From Rubrivivax sp. (GTDB taxonomy: Bacteria; Pseudomonadota; Gammaproteobacteria; Burkholderiales; Burkholderiaceae_C): 6,847 nt of DNA. Shown here in pieces: positions 1 to 6,847 of the stretch. Below the pieces are notes generated by a model. The model had not been told where the DNA came from and did not search any database. It saw nothing but the letters and a program-made list of their open reading frames with translations. Position numbers and translations under genes: made by a program. The stretch lies in contig JAUYAJ010000699.1 of assembly GCA_030693565.1 (NCBI GenBank), positions 1-6,847 on the forward strand. The letters run 5' to 3'. Within the stretch, counting starts at the first letter, position 1, and each line of letters opens with the position of its first letter.

Positions 1-1941
1 CACGCGGGTGCGCGCGATCAAGGCCCGCGCCAGCGGCGCGTTCAGCGGCGGCAGCGCCACCGCGCGGTCGGCCACCACCTCGACCGCGGTGCCGCCCTGG
101 CCGAACAGGATCACCGGGCCGAACAGCGGGTCGATGCTGGCGCCGACGATCAACTCCAGCGCCTGCGCCCGCCGCACCATCGCTTGCACGGTGAAGCCAT
201 CGATCGTCGCTTCGGGCCGCAGCGTGGCAACTCGTTCGAGCATCGCCGTGGCCGCCGCCTGCACCACGGCGGCGTCGGCCAGGTTCAGTGCGACCCCGCC
301 GACGTCGCTCTTGTGCGAGATCTGCGGCGACAGGATCTTCAGCACCACCGGGTAGCCGATGGCGGTGGCGGCGGCCACCGCGGCTGCAGGCTGCGGGCCG
401 ACGACGCGGGTTTCGACGATGGGCACGCCGGCGGCCTGCAGCAGCGCCTTGGCTTGCGGCTCGGTCAGCAGTTCGTGGCCGCTGGCCAGGGCCTCGGCGA
501 CGATGCGGCGCACGGCGCCCAGGTCGGGCGCGGCAGCGTCGGCTGGCAGCGCCGGCGGCGCCTCCATCAGCTGCTGCTGGTTGCGCTGGTAGGTCGCCAG
601 CATCGCCACCGCACGCACCGCTTCCTCGGGCGTGTCGTGGCAGGGGATGCCGGCGTCCTGGAACTGGCGCCGGGCGTCGGCCACGGCGGCGTCGCCGAGC
701 CAGCAGCTCAGCAGCCGCGGCGGGCTGTCGCGCAGCAGCGGCACCAGCGCGGCGGCAATCACGGCGCTGGGCACGATGGCGGTGGGCGCGTGCATGAAGA
801 GCACGGTGCCGGTGCCGGGGTCGGCCAGCAAGGCCTGCAGCGCCTGCACATAACGTGTCACCGGGGCGTCGCCGATGATGTCCACCGGGTTGGCGTGCGA
901 CCAGTGCGGCGGCAGCACGGCGTCCAGCGCTGCCGTCGTCGCCGGCGTCAGTTCTGCCAGCGCCAGCCCGGCGGCCGCAGCCGCGTCGGCCGCCAGCACG
1001 CCGGCGCCGCCGCCGTTGGTCAGCAGGGTCAGGCTGTCGAGCGCAGTGCCTTCGGGGCCGCGGCGGCCGGGGCGAAAGTGGCCCAGCGTTTCGGCGGCGG
1101 CGAACAAGTCTTGCAAGGTGTCGACACGCAGCATGCCGGCGCGGCGGATGGCGGCGTCGAAGACGATGTCGGAGCCGGCCAATGCCCCGGTGTGCGACGC
1201 CGCGGCCTGCTGGCCCTGGGCCGAACGGCCGGCCTTGACGACGATCACCGGCTTGTTGCGCGCCGCTGCGCGCGCCGCCGACATGAACTTGCGCGGCGCC
1301 TCGATCGACTCGATGTAGAGCAGGATGGCGCGCGTCTTCGGGTCGCTGGCCAGGTAGTCGAGCATGTCGCCGAAGTCGACGTCGGCGTGCTCGCCCAGCG
1401 AGACGAACTGCGAGAAGCCGATGCCGCGCCCGTGCGCCCAGTCGAGCATCGCGGTGACCAGCGCGCCCGACTGCGAGACGAAGGCCAGCGAGCCGGGCAG
1501 CGCGCCGACATGGGCAAAGCTGGCGTTCAGGCCGCGGTGCGGCGCCAGCAAGCCCAGGCAGTTGGGGCCGAGGATGCGCAGCAGGTGGCGCCGCGCCGCC
1601 GTCAGCATGGCTTGCTTTTGCGCGCCAGCCAGGCCGGCGCTGAGCACGATGGCGGCGCGCGTGCCGCGCGCGCCCAAGGCATCGATCAGCCCGGCCACGC
1701 TGGCCGCGGGCGTGCAGATGATGGCCAGGTCGGGCGCCTGCGGCAGGCTGTCGACATCGGCGTAAGCGGGCTCGCCGCCGACTTGCTCGTGCTTGGGGTT
1801 GACGGCATAACACGGGCCGTCGAATCCGCCCTGGCGCAGGTTGCGCCAGACCGTGCTGCCGACGCTGGCGGGGCGGTCGGAGGCGCCAAAGACGGCCACC
1901 GAGCGCGGCTCGAACAAGGAGTCAAGGTGGCGGATGCTCAT
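1..1941 (-). CDS. Acyl/acetyl-CoA synthetase (ADP-forming), fused alpha-beta, C-terminus cut by window edge; probable GNAT-fused (Pat-like) type
   Basis: The family interconverts acyl-CoA + ADP + Pi with free acid + CoA + ATP through a phosphohistidine, in the cytoplasm. Visible are 647 residues with no frame break. An N-terminal CoA-binding Rossmann domain (about 1-135) carries VFGASDRP at 17-24 and GPNCLGL at 125-131. Succinyl-CoA-ligase-like domains follow, with SQSGAL at 156-161 and the catalytic loop SHTGAL, whose His250 is the expected phosphorylated residue. An ATP-grasp domain from about residue 490 has GYPVVLKILSP near 529-539 and HKSDVGG from 543. The last visible stretch (FGQGGTAVEV, then ALPPLN and LIARTRV) resembles members carrying a C-terminal GNAT domain (about 890 residues) more than the 700-residue two-part enzymes, so a lysine acetyltransferase domain probably lies off the left edge. 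The ATG at 1941 fits the family N-terminus (LFEPRSVAV shortly after it). No Shine-Dalgarno is visible, and an in-frame GTG at 1962 would add seven residues. The substrate acid is not determinable. It is divergent from glgC. Confidence 0.9.
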   Translation of the reverse strand, partial: MSIRHLDSLFEPRSVAVFGASDRPASVGSTVWRNLRQGGFDGPCYAVNPKHEQVGGEPAYADVDSLPQAPDLAIICTPAASVAGLIDALGARGTRAAIVLSAGLAGAQKQAMLTAARRHLLRILGPNCLGLLAPHRGLNASFAHVGALPGSLAFVSQSGALVTAMLDWAHGRGIGFSQFVSLGEHADVDFGDMLDYLASDPKTRAILLYIESIEAPRKFMSAARAAARNKPVIVVKAGRSAQGQQAAASHTGALAGSDIVFDAAIRRAGMLRVDTLQDLFAAAETLGHFRPGRRGPEGTALDSLTLLTNGGGAGVLAADAAAAAGLALAELTPATTAALDAVLPPHWSHANPVDIIGDAPVTRYVQALQALLADPGTGTVLFMHAPTAIVPSAVIAAALVPLLRDSPPRLLSCWLGDAAVADARRQFQDAGIPCHDTPEEAVRAVAMLATYQRNQQQLMEAPPALPADAAAPDLGAVRRIVAEALASGHELLTEPQAKALLQAAGVPIVETRVVGPQPAAAVAAATAIGYPVVLKILSPQISHKSDVGGVALNLADAAVVQAAATAMLERVATLRPEATIDGFTVQAMVRRAQALELIVGASIDPLFGPVILFGQGGTAVEVVADRAVALPPLNAPLARALIARTRV

Positions 1942-1944
1942 ACA

Positions 1945-1981
1945 GGGGGCGGGCGGCGGCACGCGGTGGGGGACGGGTGGG
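1945..1981 (+). other. G-run tract (possible relaxed G-quadruplex) opposite the C-rich leader of the synthetase mRNA
   Basis: Runs of three to five G occur at 1945-1949, 1951-1953, 1968-1972, 1975-1977 and 1979-1981. The loop between 1953 and 1968 is 14 bases, so only a relaxed quadruplex with one long loop is possible. On the minus strand this becomes a C-rich, nearly A-free leader directly upstream of the synthetase start, with no ribosome binding site. It could be plain composition bias in a high-GC genome. The G-runs are seen; any structural role is inferred. Confidence 0.3.
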
Positions 1982-2003
1982 CCGATCATGCCCGGGTCCA
2001 GCG

Positions 2004-2032
2004 TTGACGGCGATGCCAGCCTGGGTCATGCT
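2004..2032 (+). promoter_or_regulatory. Candidate sigma70-type promoter for glgC
   Basis: TTGACG at 2004-2009 matches five of six bases of the -35 consensus. With a 17-base spacer the -10 position falls on CATGCT (2027-2032), which matches only three of six. Transcription would begin near 2040 and give a leader of about 85 bases before the glgC ATG. The -10 is poor, so this is tentative. I could not pick a comparable promoter for the divergent synthetase gene. Confidence 0.22.
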
Positions 2033-2092
2033 TGATTTAAAGCAATCGACCGGCGTCCAGCGGCTTTAGTCTCACCTTGTCATATCGCCAAG

Positions 2093-2109
2093 CGTCCGGC
2101 GCACGGACG
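2093..2109 (+). promoter_or_regulatory. Small hairpin in the glgC leader, next to the ribosome binding site
   Basis: CGTCCG (2093-2098) and CGGACG (2104-2109) are perfect inverted repeats around the five-base loop GCGCA. The stem ends one base before the Shine-Dalgarno AGAGGA, so in the mRNA it could alter ribosome access or simply stabilise the leader. A six-pair GC stem can arise by chance in DNA of this composition. Confidence 0.3.
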
Positions 2110-2110
2110 A

Positions 2111-2116
2111 AGAGGA
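2111..2116 (+). promoter_or_regulatory. Ribosome binding site of glgC
   Basis: AGAGGA lies seven bases before the ATG at 2124. It is the clearest Shine-Dalgarno in the window and fixes the glgC start. Confidence 0.6.
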
Positions 2117-2123
2117 CTGCCCA

Positions 2124-3389
<1,266 letters not shown>

Positions 3390-3430
3390 GCGTGTACGCT
3401 GTGGCCTTTCGACGACCGCTGCCTCCGACC

Positions 3431-3877
3431 ATGAAAATCCTGCTCCCGATCGACGGTTCCGCCTGCGCGCTGGCCGCGGTGCGCCACGCGCTGCAACTTG
3501 TGACCGAGGGGCTGAAGGCCGACTTCGTGCTCGCCAACGTGCAGACGCCGGCGTCGCTCTATGAAGTCATGGTCGTGCACGACGCCGACAGCATCGAGCG
3601 CCTGCGCAGCGCCGCCGGCGCCGACCTGCTGGCGCCGGCCGAGGCCTTGCTCGACGCCGCCGGCGTCTCCTGGGAGAGCGAGGTCGCTGGCGGTGAACCG
3701 CAGACCATGCTCATCGAGCTGCTGGAGAACTATGGCTGCAACGCCGTCGTCATGGGCGCCTGCGGCATGGGTGAACCCGGCGACGCTGACCTCGGCTCGG
3801 TGACGCTGGCGCTGCTGCAGCACAGCCCGGTGCCGGTCACCGTGGTGCGGCCGCCGGCCGACGACGACGGCGGCTGA
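3431..3877 (+). CDS. Universal stress protein, single UspA domain, ATP-binding type
   Basis: A 148-residue cytoplasmic UspA-fold protein; family members bind ATP and act in stress survival, often as dimers. The N-terminal strand MKILLPIDGS supplies the conserved Asp8. The nucleotide-binding signature is complete: Gly109-x2-Gly112-x9-Gly122-Ser123, followed by PVPVTVVR. It therefore belongs to the ATP-binding class, not the UspA class that lacks the motif. The ATG at 3431 is chosen because the fold begins there. An in-frame GTG at 3392 would add 13 residues unlike the family, and neither start has a good Shine-Dalgarno. The gene lies 41 bases after glgC on the same strand with no terminator seen between, so read-through from glgC is likely (inference). 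It ends 10 bases from the convergent tandem-USP gene. The specific physiological role cannot be read from sequence. Confidence 0.88.
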   Translation: MKILLPIDGSACALAAVRHALQLVTEGLKADFVLANVQTPASLYEVMVVHDADSIERLRSAAGADLLAPAEALLDAAGVSWESEVAGGEPQTMLIELLENYGCNAVVMGACGMGEPGDADLGSVTLALLQHSPVPVTVVRPPADDDGG

Positions 3878-3897
3878 ACCGCTTCGCTCAGCCGCTG
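3868..3897. terminator. Stem-loop between convergent USP genes, possible bidirectional terminator
   Basis: Arms 3868-3877 and 3888-3897 pair over ten positions (eight perfect pairs GCGGCTGA/TCAGCCGC, one G.U wobble, one outer C-G) around a ten-base loop. Both stop codons (TGA at 3875-3877 on plus, the complement of TCA at 3888-3890 on minus) lie in the stem. No T-run follows on either side, so it is not a textbook intrinsic terminator. Convergent placement makes a terminator or 3'-end stabiliser plausible. Confidence 0.45.
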
Positions 3898-4793
3898 CCC
3901 ACCGCCGAGGCCACCAGCACGTCGGCCTGGGTCTCGGCCAGCACATGCTTGGTGACGCTGCCGAGCAGCAGTTCCTCGGCGATGTGGCGGCCATGCTTGC
4001 CGATCGCGATCAGGTCGCAGTCCTGCTCCTGTTCCTGCTCGACGATGCGCAGCGAGGCCTCGCCTTGCACCAGGCACGGCGTCCAACTGCCCGGCGCCAG
4101 CGCGTTGTCGAGCGCCAGCTGGTGCAGCCGGCGTTCGGCCTCGGCGCGGGCGTTGCGGCGGTAATGTTCGACGGTGGCCTCGTCGACGCCGGCAAAGTGC
4201 AGCTTTTCCTCGAAGGGCACGTTCCAGGCGTGGAGCAGCACGAGGTGGGCTTGTGGCGCAACCCGGCGCGCCTGCGCGATCGCGGCCACTGCCCAGGGCG
4301 AGAAGTCGACCGGCACCAGCACACGCCGGTAAGGCTCGTGCGCCGCCCGCCGCACCACCAGCACCGGGCGCCGGCTGCGCCGCAGCAGCCGCTCGGCGGT
4401 CGAGCCCAGCGCCCGCCGGCGCACAAAGCCGGTGCCGCGCGCGCCGACGACGATGAGGTCGGCCGCCAGCTCGTCGGCCGCCGCCAGCACGTCGTCGAGC
4501 ACAGTCCCTGAGCTCAGCCGTTCGGTCACCGGCCACTGCAGGCGCTGCGAAAGTTCCTGGGCCATCTGGTGCAGTTCACCGCGCGACTGCTCGACGACGG
4601 CTTTTTCGGTCGCCGGGTTGGCGCCCAGCCACTGGCGCAGTGCGTCCAGCGCCGACGCGCTGACGACGTGCAACAGGGTCAGCGTCGCATCGCTGGCGCG
4701 TGCCAGCCGCGCCGCACGTTCGGCGCCATGGCGCGACGGCGCCGACAAGTCGGTGGCGGCAAGCACCACGCGCAAAGGGCTGGGCGTGTTCAT
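3888..4793 (-). CDS. Tandem universal stress protein with two UspA domains
   Basis: A 301-residue cytoplasmic protein made of two UspA folds, about 7-149 and 155-297, like the UspE-type tandem arrangement though not clearly an UspE orthologue. Domain 1 starts LRVVLAATDLS (Asp15) and has the full ATP motif Gly117-x2-Gly120-x9-Gly130-Ser131 followed by PVLVVRR. Domain 2 starts RRVLVPVDFS (Asp163) and has Gly265-x2-Gly268-x9-Gly278-Ser279. Both halves therefore look able to bind nucleotide, whereas in many tandem proteins one half is degenerate. Its ATG overlaps the TGA of the upstream antiporter gene in the sequence ATGA, which implies the same mRNA and translational coupling. That position suggests a job tied to the antiporter, for example an ATP/ADP-responsive regulator (inference). 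Confidence 0.92.
   Translation of the reverse strand: MNTPSPLRVVLAATDLSAPSRHGAERAARLARASDATLTLLHVVSASALDALRQWLGANPATEKAVVEQSRGELHQMAQELSQRLQWPVTERLSSGTVLDDVLAAADELAADLIVVGARGTGFVRRRALGSTAERLLRRSRRPVLVVRRAAHEPYRRVLVPVDFSPWAVAAIAQARRVAPQAHLVLLHAWNVPFEEKLHFAGVDEATVEHYRRNARAEAERRLHQLALDNALAPGSWTPCLVQGEASLRIVEQEQEQDCDLIAIGKHGRHIAEELLLGSVTKHVLAETQADVLVASAVGSG
4790..4793 (-). other. ATGA stop-start overlap (translational coupling site)
   Basis: On the minus strand the bases ATGA serve as the start codon of the tandem USP (4793-4791) and the stop codon TGA of the antiporter (4792-4790). Such four-base overlaps normally indicate termination-reinitiation coupling and balanced expression of the two products. 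Confidence 0.8.
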
Positions 4794-6469
4794 TGGTTCT
4801 CCTCACTGCGCAGACGCTGGGAAAACTGGCGCGCCGCGTGGTCGGCGGCGTCGTCGAAGGGGTTGAGCACCTGCTCGACGCCGGCGGCGACGAGGGCGCG
4901 GCCATGGGCGGCGTCCCTCACCACGGCGGCAATGCGCCCACCATAACCGACCGCGCCCAGCGCATGCAGCAGCGCGCGGTTGGACTCCCACAGCGGCAGC
5001 GTGCTGATGACCCAGCGCGCCTGCGCCAGCGGCAGCGATTCCAGAAAGTCCGGGTCCTCGCCGTCGCCGAATCGCACCGGCAACTGCTGGCGCCGCAGGT
5101 CGCGCACCGCCTCGGGGTCGAAGTCGACGCCGACGGCGTGCACGCCGGCATCGCGCAACTGGGTCAGCAGCCGGCTGCCGTAGCGGCCCAGGCCGATGAC
5201 GATGGCGGCCACCGCCTGGTCGTCGCGCGGCTGGCGTTCGACCGCCAGTTCGCGAAACGGGCGCCGGCGCTCGAACACCTTGAGCCAGGGCGCGAGCCGC
5301 TCGTAGAGCGGCTGCGAGTACAGGATCATGTAGGTCGACAGCGTGATGGTGACGATGCCCACCAGCGTCGTCAGGCTCAGCGCCGCCACCCCGACATGGC
5401 CCAGCGTGATGCCCATGGCGACGAAGACGATCGAGAACTCGCTGATCTGCGCCACCGTCAAGCCGGCCATGAAGCCGGTGCGCCGGCGGTAGCCCATCAC
5501 GCCCATGATGGCCATCACGATCAGCGGGTTGCCGATCAGCACGAACAGCGACAGCACGGCGGCGGGCAGCAGCTCGGCGCCGAGCGTGGAGAAGTCGAGC
5601 TTGGCGCCGAGGTCGATGAAAAAGAACAGCAGCAGGAAATCGCGGATGCCGGTCAGGCGTGCGCTCATGGCCTCGCGGTAAGGCGTGGACGCGAGCGAGA
5701 AGCCGGCCAGAAAGGCGCCCGCCTCCTTGCTGAAGCCGGCCCATTCGCCGAACGCCGCCAGGCCGATGCCCCAGGCGATGGCGAACACCAGCAGCAGCTC
5801 CTGCGAGCGCGCCATCGCCGCCACCACGCGCGGCAGCACCCAGCGCATCAGCACGAACAGCAGCAGCGCCGCCGCCGCCAGCCGCAGCGCCAGCGACAAC
5901 ACCACGCTCAGCGCGGCGGTGTCGGCGCCGGGGGCGCGCAGCGCGCTCATCGCCATCATCGCCAGCACCACCGCCAGGTCTTGCACGATCAGAAAGCCGA
6001 CCGCGATGCGGCCGTGCAATGAGTCCAGCTCGCGCTTGTCCGACAGCAGCTTGACGATGATGATGGTGCTGGAGAAGGTCAGCGCGACGGCGACATACAG
6101 CGCTTCCATCGGCGCCTTGCCCAGGCCGATCACGAGCAGATAGCCGAAGGCGATGGTGAAGGCCAGCTGGCCCAGCCCGGTGGCCAGCGCCACCGGCTCG
6201 ATGTGGCGGATGTGTTGCAGGTCGAGCTGGAGGCCGACGACGAACAGCAGCACCGCGATGCCGATCTGCGCCAGCAGGTCGACCTGGTCATGGGCCTGCA
6301 CAAAGCCGAAGCCTGCCGGGCCGGCGCCGATGCCCACGACGATGTAGGCGATCAGCACCGGCTGGCGCAGGCGCACGAAGAGCGCGCCGACAACGGCGCA
6401 CACCAGCAGCAGCAGCGCGAACTCGGCGAAGGGTTCGACCGCGGCCATCGTCGTCACTTCAGGTGCCAT
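4790..6469 (-). CDS. Kef-type cation:proton antiporter (CPA2 family) with C-terminal TrkA-N/RCK domain
   Basis: An inner-membrane antiporter of 559 residues that would exchange K+ or Na+ for H+. Residues about 13-390 hold about a dozen hydrophobic segments. Conserved CPA2 features include FSSTIIIVKLL at 132-142, Gln163-Asp164 in TM5 (the QD pair of Kef-type transporters, in place of the DD of electrogenic Na+/H+ exchangers), the FSKEAGAFLAGFSLA segment at 246-260 and AQISEFS at 340-346. A cytoplasmic TrkA-N domain starts near 420 with Gly426-x-Gly428-x2-Gly431 and the ribose-binding acid Asp449, so NAD(H) or another adenine nucleotide probably gates it. The long KefC tail and a KefF/KefG partner are absent, so glutathione gating is not supported. 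Start: the ATG at 6469 overlaps the upstream gene by 11 bases without a clear ribosome site; an in-frame ATG at 6448 (residue 8) is a reasonable alternative. It is the middle gene of a three-gene overlapping run. Ion specificity cannot be fixed from sequence. Confidence 0.92.
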   Translation of the reverse strand: MAPEVTTMAAVEPFAEFALLLLVCAVVGALFVRLRQPVLIAYIVVGIGAGPAGFGFVQAHDQVDLLAQIGIAVLLFVVGLQLDLQHIRHIEPVALATGLGQLAFTIAFGYLLVIGLGKAPMEALYVAVALTFSSTIIIVKLLSDKRELDSLHGRIAVGFLIVQDLAVVLAMMAMSALRAPGADTAALSVVLSLALRLAAAALLLFVLMRWVLPRVVAAMARSQELLLVFAIAWGIGLAAFGEWAGFSKEAGAFLAGFSLASTPYREAMSARLTGIRDFLLLFFFIDLGAKLDFSTLGAELLPAAVLSLFVLIGNPLIVMAIMGVMGYRRRTGFMAGLTVAQISEFSIVFVAMGITLGHVGVAALSLTTLVGIVTITLSTYMILYSQPLYERLAPWLKVFERRRPFRELAVERQPRDDQAVAAIVIGLGRYGSRLLTQLRDAGVHAVGVDFDPEAVRDLRRQQLPVRFGDGEDPDFLESLPLAQARWVISTLPLWESNRALLHALGAVGYGGRIAAVVRDAAHGRALVAAGVEQVLNPFDDAADHAARQFSQRLRSEENQ

Positions 6470-6847
6470 AGAGGAACACGAAGGCGGCGTTCAGGAGGTA
6501 GGTGGTCAGCAGGCCGACGCTGATCCAGCTCAGCACGCGCAGCCCGCGCCCTTGCGGGCGCATCACCAGCCCGCTCATCACGATCGCCGTCACCGCGGTG
6601 CCGGCATGGACCGGCGCGGCGTCGCGCAGCAGCGGGCCGCGGGTGTAGAAGATGTCGTCGATGGCCAGGATGGTGACGTTGAACAGGTTGCTGCCGAGCA
6701 GGTTGCCGATCGCCATGTCGAGCGCGCGCAGCCGCAGCGCCGACAGCGTGACGGCGATCTCGGGCAAGGTCGTCACGAAGGCCATGAACAAGGTGCCGAC
6801 GAAGCTGCGGCTCCAGCCCATCTGCTGCGCCAGGCCGTCGCCGACTT
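6459..6847 (-). CDS. Na+/Ca2+ exchanger-family antiporter, C-terminal part (5' end beyond window)
   Basis: The frame stays open to the right edge, so only the last roughly 129 residues are visible. They hold the second alpha-repeat of the CaCA/NCX family: SFVGTLFMAFVTTLPE, in which the TTLPE glutamate (codon 6759-6761) is the ion-coordinating residue of the repeat, then IGNLLGSNLFN (about 6678-6710), the matching GSNxFN signature. Three further hydrophobic segments lead to the C-terminus. The family exchanges Ca2+ or other cations against Na+ or H+ across the inner membrane; the direction and ion of this subfamily are not known to me. The residues before the first internal Met (VGDGLAQQ) continue the family alignment, so the Met at 6821 is not the true start. 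The gene overlaps the start of the Kef-type antiporter gene by 11 bases and is likely an upstream gene of the same operon; the operon promoter lies off the right edge. Confidence 0.88.
   Translation of the reverse strand, partial: VGDGLAQQMGWSRSFVGTLFMAFVTTLPEIAVTLSALRLRALDMAIGNLLGSNLFNVTILAIDDIFYTRGPLLRDAAPVHAGTAVTAIVMSGLVMRPQGRGLRVLSWISVGLLTTYLLNAAFVFLYGT

Larger units (their letters stand above)
1942..2123. promoter_or_regulatory. Divergent intergenic region between the CoA synthetase and glgC genes
   Basis: This 182-base stretch should hold the promoters of both divergent genes. The half next to the synthetase (about 1942-1985) is extremely G-rich on the plus strand. The middle (about 2030-2090) is locally AT-richer, with GATTTAAAG near 2034-2042 and CATATC at 2081-2086, which is where promoters or regulator sites would be expected. 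I see no gene here and no convincing operator palindrome that I can assign to a named regulator. Confidence 0.6.

Noticed and set aside
184..2007. Long open frame of 607 codons on the plus strand opposite the CoA synthetase gene
   Set aside because: It is an antisense shadow: the product is a low-complexity Gly/Arg/His/Gln/Ala mix with no domain, while the minus strand encodes a complete recognisable enzyme. Long antisense frames are expected at this GC content.
3392..3394. GTG as an earlier start for the single-domain USP
   Set aside because: It would add 13 residues (VYAVAFRRPLPPT) before the canonical first strand MKILLPIDGS; family alignment favours the ATG at 3431, although neither has a strong ribosome site.
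3390..3399. Near-palindrome GCGTGTACGC just after the glgC stop
   Set aside because: Only four pairs around a two-base centre, too short to support a terminator or operator in GC-rich DNA.
3730..4536. 268-codon minus-strand frame overlapping the tandem USP in another frame
   Set aside because: Arg/Ala-rich frame-shifted shadow of the USP gene; no domain and no ribosome site.
4700..6022. 440-codon open frame on the plus strand opposite the Kef-type antiporter
   Set aside because: Its product is a Gln/His/Arg-rich repetitive translation typical of the complement of membrane-protein codons; the minus-strand antiporter explains the region.
6459..6821. Treating the Met at 6821 as the start of a small 120-residue membrane protein
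   Set aside because: The frame stays open to the window edge and the residues before the Met continue the exchanger-family alignment, so this is the tail of a larger gene.

Overview
This is a GC-rich (roughly 70% by eye), tightly packed bacterial chromosome segment with six protein-coding genes and almost no non-coding DNA. The base composition, the near-total G/C at third codon positions and the protein types suggest a high-GC proteobacterium. A betaproteobacterium of the Burkholderiales/Rubrivivax-Leptothrix kind is my best guess, but this is an impression and not a computed placement. I saw no mobile elements, CRISPR arrays, tRNAs or rRNAs.

Layout. Positions 1-1941 (minus strand, cut by the left edge) encode an ADP-forming acyl/acetyl-CoA synthetase with fused alpha and beta parts. 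It probably continues into a GNAT acetyltransferase domain outside the window. A 182-base divergent intergenic region (1942-2123) separates it from glgC (2124-3389, plus), which encodes ADP-glucose pyrophosphorylase, the committed step of glycogen synthesis. Next on the same strand is a single-domain universal stress protein (3431-3877). It meets, tail to tail across 10 bases, a minus-strand run of three overlapping genes. Read 5' to 3' from the right edge, these are the C-terminal end of a Na+/Ca2+ exchanger-family antiporter (6847-6459), a Kef-type CPA2 cation:proton antiporter with a cytoplasmic TrkA-N/RCK domain (6469-4790), and a tandem two-domain universal stress protein (4793-3888).

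How the genes may work together. All three USP domains keep the full ATP-binding signature G-x2-G-x9-G-S, so they look like nucleotide binders. They sit beside an enzyme that makes ATP from acyl-CoA, an enzyme that spends ATP to store glucose, and two ion antiporters, one of which carries an NAD(H)/nucleotide-binding RCK domain. The inferred theme is adjustment of carbon storage, acyl-CoA/ATP balance and ion homeostasis to energy state under stress or oxygen limitation. The sequence shows the gene linkage and the overlaps. The functional coupling is inference.

Most notable observations: (i) the antiporter and tandem-USP genes overlap by ATGA, which implies translational coupling and perhaps a USP that regulates a transporter; (ii) in GlgC most residues matching the E. 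coli fructose-1,6-bisphosphate activator pocket are changed although the catalytic residues are kept; (iii) a hairpin pairs the stop codons of the two convergent USP genes; (iv) the synthetase retains its phospho-accepting histidine although its C-terminal sequence resembles the Pat-type GNAT fusions. The individual families are all known, and I found no clearly unprecedented system.
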